Below, one piece after another: positions 13,224-21,946 of a DNA stretch of 64,000 nt (position 1 is its first letter; each line of letters starts with the position of its first letter). The position numbers and the translations under genes were made by a program. The stretch lies in assembly GCF_905220415.1 (NCBI RefSeq), contig NC_059549.1:496001-560000 (forward strand), read 5' to 3'. The stretch comes from Colias croceus. Its lineage: Eukaryota > Arthropoda > Insecta > Lepidoptera > Pieridae. Below the pieces are notes generated by a model. That model saw only the letters and a list, made by a program, of their open reading frames with translations, ran no database searches and had not been told where the DNA came from.

Positions 13224-13511
13224 TTTAAAATGTTAATTAATCAATATCAATTAGAATACAAGAAATTAATCTTCAATTTCACCGGCTATTCACAAATAAT
13301 TAAAATCGGCGAATCGTTACTTCGTTCCAACTTCCACCTTGATAGCAATGACGTAAATGAATATAATTTTTATATGTCAAAGTCAAAACATGACATAGGT
13401 AACTACATACCAGTCGAAAAAAAGATTTTTATCATAAATTAATTTTGAAAAGTAAAATCTCTGTGTCTATATCTGTGGTCTATATATACTACACCAAGCA
13501 CTTGTGCAAGC
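13224..13511 (-). promoter_or_regulatory. SOD 5' flank up to the P-like insertion
   Basis: The 288 bases between the SOD ATG and the transposon must hold the proximal promoter. A TGACGT-type motif (ATGACGTAAA near 13349) and a TATATATA run near 13480 are visible. No experimental start site is implied. Confidence 0.4.
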
Positions 13512-13954
13512 CAAGAAGCTTATATCTAATACACTGGAGATTTCGGTATGAACATTGACGTGTAACAAGAAAATATTGCCCAGTTCATGTTTTTTATCAC
13601 TTTCACACCTAACTTAGTAGTGCCACTGTTAATACGAAGTTTTCCCAAGGCTACTATGTATGCTGTAATATTCTGTGCAAAAGGTTAGTTTTTGTACATG
13701 AGTTTGTTGATAAATTGCCAACAACGTCATTCAGAAGCATTGTTGGATGAGACAATTATTATTTATGCTAAATAAACTAAGTATCTGAACCAATTATTAA
13801 AAAGCGATACTCCCTGATTATGGGTAGTCACCATAATAAAATTGTAGCAACTCTCACTTTGTCAATATGGCATGTGTGTCAAAAAAATTGCGTCGCTTCG
13901 AATATTTAAGTTAATATTGTTGCTTATTTAATGAATATTTTCCGAATATAAAGA

Positions 13955-14472
13955 ATGCATTGTATTGTGCAAAATTGCAGAAGTGTTTGGACACCAAATT
14001 CTGGCATAGAATTTCACAGGCAAGTGTATATTTACGTTATTTACAATATTCCTCAATACTCCTGCATTTACCTGTTTAGAATCATTTCAATGGCAAAAAT
14101 TGTCTAATTTAGCATCATTTTAGTAAGCAGTCATGTTAAATTTGTTATTTCCCTAATACTTTATCATTTTTCAACAAGTTTTCAATAAACAGATTTAACA
14201 AGTAAGGTAACCATGATGACGAGTTTTTATGGATAGCGAAGAGAATATATTGTAATAACAATATTATGATGAAAATTTAGAACACCATTTTAAAGATTGT
14301 TACTAGTAATGAAACAACACATGACATCGGTATTGCACTCACATGTAGTTATAAGATTGTTCGTTTTTACATTGAAATTTATACTTTTTTAACTTACCTC
14401 ATATTTTTTTTGTTTTACGTATTTCAGCTTTCCAAAAAGTAAAATAAAAAGAAATATATGTGCCCATCAAGG
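13955..14472 (+). pseudogene. THAP-domain N-terminus of P-like transposase (remnant)
   Basis: Exon 13955-14019 gives MHCIVQNCRSVWTPNSGIEF and then a histidine; the exon from 14428 gives S-FPKSKIKRNICAHQG. The C-x4-C pair and the FH-x-FP step are the start of a THAP zinc finger. The donor reads AG|GCAAGT, so splicing would need a GC-AG intron. The later THAP parts (W..P, LCS.HF) are missing. The same structure is at 31169-31686 in copy 2. Confidence 0.6.
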
Positions 14473-14754
14473 TTACTGAGGATTACGACCCAGAAAAAAA
14501 TACCTTTTTAAAAATAAACTTTGTAAAGTTAGCTGAAATTTGTGCAAGGCTGCTATAAACAGTTTTTCTTTGATGATTCTGGCTTGAAATTGACCCGTCG
14601 AAGCAACGCGTTTAAAAAGAAGATCTGAGTAGCTAACAATTTGGTAAACAGCATCTGATGCAAAACACAACTTTCCTCTATTTACAAAGGATGTTAATGC
14701 TATATATCGGTTCATATCCAAGCTTTGTAGCCAAAAATTATTTATAACTATCAT
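14473..14754 (-). pseudogene. P-like transposase C-terminal fragment on opposite strand
   Basis: A 93-residue frame with FVNRGKLCFASDAVYQIVSY, which resembles the 'RGGL-YPS--V--IV' segment near the C-terminus of THAP9/P-type transposases. It starts directly where the plus-strand THAP exon stops, so the two pieces face each other. It repeats in copy 2 at 31689-31916 and 33134-33190, split by the hAT-like element. Confidence 0.45.
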
Positions 14755-15008
14755 TCTATACCAATTAAAATTGTATGTACCTACCTATAAAGTATGACCA
14801 TAATATTATAATATAAATACTGTTAAAAATATATGTCGTTATTATTTATAGACCATGATTTTTAGTTTTTTCTATTTTGAAAAATCCTGAATTTACAAAC
14901 CAGCGTGGTCACTCGACAGAAAGAGACAAAAAACATGACTGACGTCATTGAATGTCATAGTTTCTTGTTTCAAGTTAATGGTCATAGTGCAATCTCCAGT
15001 GTATTAGA

Positions 15009-16964
15009 CTAAGAGCAATTAACCTATAGAGTTCTTATATTAAGACAGAACAAAATACATATTTTCTAATCTACTTACTCTTAGTCATTAACAGCATAAG
15101 CCAGATTGAGATAGCGATAGAGTATCTGCACTGTCTTCAAACGTAGCGCGCCGGCCGCGGCAGTCAGTTTGTTTTCCAACCAGCTGGTGGGCTCAGTGCG
15201 TCAAGTGTTTTTAACGAAATATTTAGAAAATATAAAGTGTACAGTGTTTCTTTTTATTTGTCAGTGTGCTAAAATAACTATTGTATGTTTAGCAACCGGC
15301 TATCACTAGTCGAATGGGAGTTTTGGATAAAAACAATGTAAAAATATCTTTCCATCGGTAAGTGATTTTCAGCAAATTGATAAATATTTATGTTTTAAAC
15401 CTATTTGAAGGTTTTATCAAGCGCTTTTTTGTAATTTTATGTTGTAACTGTAACATTTACCCACTTTATGGGGTTGTGGATTAAAAAATAATGAAATAAT
15501 TTTTAAAAAACGTCACAATAATATCACGTTTGGCATTTTGTTTACCACCGTAGTGTTGTAACACATCTAGCGTATATTATCGATTTATGACAAAAAAATC
15601 TATTTCATATTAACGTTGATTTATTTATTTTGTTTCATAAATCAGATTTATATGTAGTTGTTGTTGCAAATAATAGATGTAAATTTTTTACCGCATGAAA
15701 ATAAAACATACCACGTGGTTGTTTTATTTGCCCTATGTGTTTTAGTTTTCGTTTGTTGTTTATTAATTTCTCTTTCAGATTATTAATAAATTCATTTTGT
15801 TTTAGATTTCCAGAGCTAAATAAAAAATGGGTATAAAACGTGAGACATGAGTTGATTGGACGCCGCCACAATTTGCAATATTGTGTTCACTGCATTTCGA
15901 GCCTACGTGTTATCAAGATGGATACTCTAGAAGAATTGTGCAATCTTACGCTTACGTTTTTTTTTTGTTCCTGTAGATAATAAATACATTTGATTAAAGA
16001 GAGTGAATTTTTATTTTGAAATTTTTTACACATAAGTTACCTACTAAAATAACCTACTAAAATACCTACTTAAATGTGTAACTATGTGAAAATTAAACGG
16101 TTGATTAAATGACAGTTCTCATAGATGAGAAACTACTATTGAAATACATACTTAATATACATGCGTTTTCAAAGAAAAACCCGCATAGTTCCCATTCCTG
16201 TTGGATTTACGGGATCAAAAGTAATTTTTCCAAATTTCATTGTAATCGGTTTAGTAGTATTCGCGTGAAAGAGTAACAAACATCCATCCTCACAAACTTT
16301 CGATTTATTAGTAGGATGTTAGGAAAATGTTTTCATTAAGACTGTCATTTTATTAACTTGTTAAAATGCTGCATGATTCCTTCATGCTGACTGTGCCTTT
16401 CTCCTCACTCCTTTAACTTTATCATCATTTCCTTCTTTATTTTAAATTACATTTCAAGTTTTAAAATTTCTTTTATAATGTACTAACTTTCCGCCCGCGT
16501 TTTTAAAGAAAATCCTGCACAGTTCCCGTTCACGTGGGATTTCCGGGATAAAACCTAACCTATGTGTGTATGTACAAAATTTCATTGTAATCGGTTCCGC
16601 AGTGAAAGAGTAACATCCCTTCTCACATAATTTCGGATTTATTATATACGTAGGATTAAACAAATAATGTATTCAACTGAAATTAATTATAAGTTTTGTT
16701 TTTTTATTATTTATTATTTCACGAAACCGTAAATGCAAAATACATTCACGATTTTATCGATTGAAGCACATCCCATCACTATCACCTTCTATCTATCTAA
16801 ATACGTACCTATAGTAAAAATGGTGCCATGACTATGTTGAAACGTAGCTTGTTGTCTATAGCTGTCTCATTCTTTCATACGACGTTTTCTTTAGATAGAG
16901 AGAAACAAATTTATGTAAATTGTATACGCTCGATACAAGTACTCTATAGGTTAATTGCTCTTAG
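15009..16964. mobile_element. P-like transposon, family B, nested in family A
   Basis: Perfect 24-bp inverted ends start CTAAGAGCAATTAACCTATA; the flanking 8-bp duplication is GTATTAGA (15001-15008, 16965-16972). Inside on the plus strand are THAP remnants. An exon ends NNVKISFHR at 15357 with a GTAAGT donor. After TTTAG at 15805 it continues FPELNKKW, and in a shifted frame DWTPPQFAILCSLHFEPTCY (from 15854). Two family B dispersed repeats (16160-16320, 16489-16655) have also landed in it. Frames are broken, so it is inactive. Confidence 0.85.
15312..15950 (+). pseudogene. THAP-domain transposase remnant of family B element
   Basis: SFHR-FP, then W..P, then LCSLHF are the ordered landmarks of a THAP domain. 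The first CxxC half is decayed and the region before DWTPPQF needs a frameshift to read through. The SFHR|FP splice position is the same as in the family A remnant, which supports common ancestry of the two transposases. Confidence 0.7.
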
Positions 16965-17220
16965 GTATTAGAGGATATAAGCTTCTTGGTGCAAGCCACA
17001 GATATATAAACATATTTGGACTTATATTTGGATGTCTGTGGTGCAAGCACTACACCATGCTTTGACTTTGTCATTTTGACATTTTTTCATAAAAAGTGAC
17101 AAGAGACGATCGAGCTCGTTTTCAAACAAATTCAAAACAAAAATATAATTTGTTCTTCTTTCTTCTACAGAAAAAGTATTCAAACTGAATAACCATCCAG
17201 TTGAGCAAAATAAAGGAATC

Positions 17221-18293
17221 ATGGAAGGCGATAATATCGCTGTGTTATTAGCGTCAACCCCAGGTGTAAGTTCTTTATTTATTATTTGTCTCAGATTTTT
17301 GTTTTGCTTACTCAATATAATTTTATGAAGTTGTACAGGTTCATATAAGAGATTAGGTAGTGTAAAATTAAAGAAAAAGTTTTATTCTCAGCAATGTTTT
17401 TGAATGATGAATTATTAAAAAAAAAAACAACATCTAGAGAGGTTAAGGTTATGTACATAATACTCGTATTTACTTTTTCATATTTATAATTACAGATGGA
17501 AGGAGTTCAGATGGTTGAAGAGGGACCAAGGGTATGTATATTGTGTATTAGAAACCATTTTTTTTATGTAGTGTTAAATTACTATTGAATTTAGATTATA
17601 GTTAATTAAATCATCTTTAATTTAAATCAATTTAAGATCTAAAATGTATTTTTATTGTTTTAGGTATGTCCATTATGCTCATCACCAATTAAACTATTCT
17701 TTATAAACTACAATGAGAAACTGCTAATGTGTGAGAACACAGAATGTGAATTTCCTTTTGGTTATGAAGAACTGCAGTTTGTGCAAGTGGATAGTGCAGA
17801 TAACGAAACAGGGTCGATTAAAAAGCGACATTTCTTTTCAAACTCACGCACATCAACTTCAGGTATATCTGTTACCGATGTAGATAAATTATACAAAGCA
17901 TACGATTCAGACGACCAATCGGAAACCTCCTCTATCAATATGTTCTCAAAACCACCTCTAAAATCGTATAACAGAGACCACAGAAAAATAGAGAAAGACA
18001 TGGAGGATTTGAAAAAAATTAACAAAGAATTGGCTGAATTGAACAGCGAAACGAAAATTACAAATAAAACGATACACAATCAAAGAATGATCAGGAATTT
18101 GTACAAATTGCAAGAACCGTCAGGTGTTAAGTTATTGAAGCCACAGGAATTGCAGATTATAAAGAAGAAAGAAGCAGCGAAACTGCAGGACGTTAAAATA
18201 GATATTGATAAAGGGAGTGATATATCTGTTATTAAAATTGAGTTAATTAGTACTGAGAATAGTAATGAATGTGACGATGATGATGGAAAGTAG
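17221..18293 (+). CDS. four-cysteine zinc-ribbon-like protein, 3 exons, unknown function
   Basis: Exons 17221-17265 (donor GTAAGT), 17496-17531 and 17664-18293, all phase 0, give 236 residues. The donor at 17264 was rejected because it would bring a stop into exon two. Near residue 28 the sequence VCPLCSSPIKLFFINYNEKL is followed by LMCENTECEFPFG, giving C-x2-C...C-x4-C, a probable zinc ribbon. The remainder is polar: a serine/aspartate-rich stretch, then a lysine/glutamate-rich segment (about residues 120-160, EKDMEDLKKINKELAELNSE) likely to form a coiled coil, and an acidic tail DDDDGK. The zinc motif recalls the N-terminus of USPL1-type proteins, but there is no peptidase domain, so I do not name it. 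It is divergent from SOD across the P-like insertion. Confidence 0.78.
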
Positions 18294-18299
18294 TGAATT

Positions 18300-18524
18300 G
18301 TTTAATTATTTAATCGTCAAGTCTCAATCAACTTATTACAAAACATAGACAAACTATAAACCAGGTCTAAAATATATCTAAACCATAACAAAACATGTTA
18401 TAGTGTTAAACCATAGACAAGGACTTTAAACCTCTGTACTGAAGTTAAGCCATGAATATATAGTCTGCATATAAACCAAGTCTTTTTAAGTTTTGACACA
18501 GAATACATAATAGTAGCTAAACGC
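18300..18524. other. 3' flank of zinc-ribbon gene
   Basis: Holds imprecise repeats of a CATAGACAA/AAACCA type (18340-18480), and ends with a 30-base sequence (18497-18526) that is exactly repeated at 57273-57302. Confidence 0.4.
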
Positions 18525-18865
18525 TACAGAACGGACACTCTCCGCCTCCCGCCAAAATTAAACACTTACCTCACCCCGCACGATCACGCTATAGATGGCC
18601 CGCATTTTTCCGTTAGGACAATACGCAATGAAGATTGACAACATTAATGAAATTGACTTAAAGTAATTTTATTATTTTGGATTTGTGATTATCGTTTTTC
18701 CTAGAAAATGGTTAGATATTGTGCTGTTTATGGATGTATTTCATCAGAAAAACGCGAATTTCTTTACGCTAGTCACAAATGCGCCAACCCTAAAGCGTTA
18801 ACACAAACATTTGCACTCTGTAAAGTGTGACTGTCAAAACGATAATTTTGTATGGAGTGTCCGGG
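18525..18865. mobile_element. small element with THAP-like fragment
   Basis: Bounded by CGGACACTC on the left and GAGTGTCCG on the right. Inside, a 40-residue frame at 18718-18840 starts MVRYCAVYGCISSEK, a THAP-like C-x4-C beginning, but lacks the FP, W and C-x2-H parts. It is probably another P-like remnant. Target-site duplication was not resolved. Confidence 0.45.
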
Positions 18866-19443
18866 GTGTGGTTTTGGTAAGAAGATGGAGTAAGTTTGTA
18901 ATTCATTGTATTACTATTTCAGAAAAATCTTTTTTTTTTATTGTTTCATCATGAATAGTTATTAGAATATGCAAGATTATTTTGTCATCTCTCATATTTT
19001 CTTTATATGTAGTTATTTTAATTTATTAATTTTATGATTACGTGCTAAAGAGTTTTTTATTTAGTCAAGAAGTGACTATAAGTTGGAAAGTTTATGATAA
19101 GGTACTTCAATTGTGATATTAGGTTAGAGTGACAATAAATTTATATTTTTTTTAACTGTTTGCATATTTTTTTCCTGTAAAATAAACCAAATGAAACATT
19201 TTTTATCAATCTGTCTAACTACTACGGTTACGATTTTGCGCCTATTATGTAAATTTTCGATACGATTAAAAAAAAGATGTAGGTACAACTGTTAAAATAG
19301 CTTTCAGCATTTGTTGGAATTTTAAAATTTTGACTATGTCCCAGAAAAAAAAGGAAAAATACCGGCGTTATTTAAAATGCCAGTATTTTAAATCCATCCC
19401 GGATCTCCTTGAAAGAAATCCCGAGATGTTTATTATCCCTAAC

Positions 19444-19610
19444 TAGCTGCGCTCCGCGGTTTCAGCCGTAGCGTGATGATATATTAGCCTTCATCGATGA
19501 ATGGGCTATCTAACACTGAAAGAAATTTTCAAATCGACCAGTAGTTCCTGAGATTAGCGCTTTCAAACAAACAAACAAACAAACTCTCCAGCTTTATAAT
19601 ATTAGTATAT
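19444..19610 (+). repeat. dispersed repeat family A
   Basis: CTAGCTGCGCTCCGCGGTTT head, GGGCTATCTAACACTGAAAG middle, CAGTAGTTCCTGAGATTAGC, a CAAACAAACAAACAAA run and a GCTTTATAATATTAGTATA tail. It directly abuts the next element. Confidence 0.75.
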
Positions 19611-19612
19611 CT

Positions 19613-20453
19613 GTTACCGGAAATGTATGAAATCAAGGAATTGTATACAATTCCTAGGAAATGTGTACAATTCCGATACCATTTAGGAAATGTATAAAAT
19701 ATTGTTTAAAAAACTATTTAATGCATGCATATCCTAGGAAATGTATAATCTTCCTAGGAATTGTATATAATTCCAATATCGTATTAGGAAATGTGTAAAG
19801 TAAATGCTTTCTGTAATAAAACACGTTGTTATTTTTTTATTATAGCTCTTAAACCGTAAAATTGTAATAATATTATGTTCGTATTTATTATCTTACTAAT
19901 TAACATTTTAAATTCAACTATCTAACTTTTAACGTAAATATCACAAAATCAACTTATATTTATTCTTATAAAATCAAATTTTCATTTTGCAAGTAATCAG
20001 TCCCCTCGTCCCTCTGTCCTCGCGTATATTTGGCGCAGTCGGATTGTACAATCCGCCGTATTACATTACGGCTAGCTGTTTTAATATGCCGAAAATTCGT
20101 CTTTTTCCATAATTCTACAAAAAGACGGTCGCGAGCCGACGGCACGACACTATTTCTGTGTAGTTTTAAAAAACACGAACCTAACCTAACCCACCCCCTT
20201 ATCCAAACCAAAAATTTCTGATTACCTACGAATTATCGGCATAGTTACTACAAAATGCTGACCGTTTGTAAACGGCCAGATTATATACAACTTGCCTGCG
20301 ACATATCAATATCTTAAATGTTTTACATTTCCGATAGCTATTTAGGAAATGTGTATAAAATAATTTATTTCACACATTTCCGTACGATTTTAGGAATTAT
20401 ATACATTTCCTAGGAATTCTATACAATGACGGATTACATACATTTCCGGTAAC
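19613..20453. mobile_element. inverted-repeat element with arrays of AGGAAATGT motifs
   Basis: 841 bp with 17-bp inverted ends GTTACCGGAAATGTATG. Both terminal thirds carry repeated AGGAAATGTRTA motifs and palindromes such as AGGAATTGTATACAATTCCT. The centre has an 81-residue minus frame without recognisable features. It is probably a non-autonomous DNA transposon whose subterminal motifs bind transposase. The superfamily was not determined. Confidence 0.65.
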
Positions 20454-20572
20454 ATATAGATAAAGAAAAATAAAAATAAGTAATTTAGTAAGAATTACGA
20501 CCAAAAGGCAAATTACGAGTATTCGCATAGTATTCGTATCTCTATCTACACGGATGAACAAAATTATTAGAT

Positions 20573-20898
20573 ACTAGCTTCCGCCCGCGACTCCGTCCGC
20601 GCGGAAAAATTAAGATTTATTTTTTTCTACGTATTTTTCCGGGATAAAAAGTATCCTATTTTATGCCCGGGATAATAAGGTATAATTATACCAAGTTTCA
20701 TCGAAATCGAACCGTTAGTTTTCACGTGATGCCTGATGCCTTTCACGTGATGACAGACAGACAGACAACAATTTTCTTAATCACATATTTGGGTTTGGTA
20801 TCGATCCAGTAACACCCCCTGCTATTTATTTTTTCAATATTTTCAATGTACAGAATTGACTCTTCTACAGATTTATTATATGTATATATAGATCATTA
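20573..20898 (+). repeat. dispersed repeat family C
   Basis: Head CTTCCGCCCGCGACTCCGTC, then TTCCGGGATAAAAAGTATCC, CCAAGTTTCATCGAAATCGA, a GACAGACAGACA run and ACACCCCCTGCTATTTATTT. The opposite-strand copy is at 59483-59956. Confidence 0.7.
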
Positions 20899-21253
20899 TT
20901 CATACCTGCTGGCTGCTGCTTAGACAATAATATCATGAGTAGGTACTCTAATAAATATGTACACTTTTCATCCAGATTTTATCTAAAATACAAAATACCT
21001 ACCCATCCTCTGTATAACACTTTCGCGCTTAATTTTTGCGCGTTCCGTTTAGGTAAATGTACTTAGGTACCTACTTACTTAAATAATATGAGAAAATTGT
21101 ATTGAAACAATGATAATTAACTACATAACTAAGTGCATGGTTATTAGCGAATAGTAAATAGATATCGGATATCTAGTTACAGGAAGGCAATGCAGGACGT
21201 TCAGAGGATTTTGAACTTGACTTTCCCTCACAAGTTCTACCAGTTACGTGTTA

Positions 21254-21946
21254 GGGCGTTTGTCCACTACAAGGAATTTTACGGTCCGGCATTCCGATTT
21301 TTTACGGTCCGGTATGGCACGCCATTAATCTAAATACTAGCTTGTGCACTATACGTAATATTACTGTCCGACATTTTACTTTTCCCTATTCCGGATGGTT
21401 TTTTGTGTCTACGAGTCGCTGTAGGTATAATTATTGTTTTCGAATGCCCACTTGCTCAGATTTTTCTTTTTTACTGCATATGCCAATTGACAGCAAGCTC
21501 TTGTTTTACTTTCTTTTAGTTGGCAATGAGATTTGAGAAGTCGGTATTGTTATTTTATATAGGTACATTGACCAAGCATTGACCTATAATTATTATCTAA
21601 GTAAGTGTTGGTAAGTTAAAGTTCAAGTGGGAATAGCTTTAGCTCCTCGTCACCGATTAAAATAAATTAGTGAAACACGCATTTTAAATCTCTCACGAAA
21701 CTTTACTTTTTATTATAACGAAGTAATATAATATTTCACCTTCTATATTTTTTACTAGTTTCTTGTAAAATGCAAAAACAATCATTTATGATAGCATTAT
21801 ACCGCCAAACTTCCTTGAACTGTACCGCACTGATCCTAGTAAAGACGGACAGGTGCACAAGCAATTCATCGGTTTTTTCATGCCACACCGGACCGTAAAA
21901 AATCGGAATGCCGGACGGTAAAATTCCTTGTAGTGCACAAGCGCCC
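21254..21946. mobile_element. MITE with about 66-bp inverted repeats
   Basis: Left end GGGCGTTTGTCCACTACAAG and right end (reverse) GGGCGCTTGTGCACTACAAG. Similarity continues through TTTTACGGTCCGGCATTCCG to about 66 bp with four or five mismatches. There is no coding capacity. Flanks do not show a clear duplication, so the superfamily is open (PIF/Harbinger-like GGG ends). Confidence 0.75.

Larger units (their letters stand above)
13512..16988. mobile_element. P-element-like transposon, family A copy 1 (interrupted)
   Basis: Ends are inverted repeats of about 31 bp starting CAAGAAGCTTATATCTAATA. They are flanked by an exact 8-bp duplication, GTGCAAGC (13504-13511 and 16989-16996). TIR length and duplication length match the P superfamily. 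The plus strand starts a THAP-like exon at 13955 (MHCIVQNCRS...SGIEFH), continued after an acceptor at 14428 as FPKSKIKRNICAHQG. The minus strand 14473-14754 reads like a transposase C-terminus. A second P-like element sits at 15009-16964. A near-identical copy lies at 30722-33461. It is non-autonomous as it stands. Confidence 0.88.

Noticed and set aside
15635..15871. 78-residue minus frame in the nested P-like element
   Set aside because: Antisense to the THAP exon that reads FPELNKKW on the plus strand.
17264..17265. Donor at 17264 for the first zinc-ribbon exon
   Set aside because: Using it puts exon two in a frame with an immediate stop; the GTAAGT at 17266 is stronger and keeps phase.
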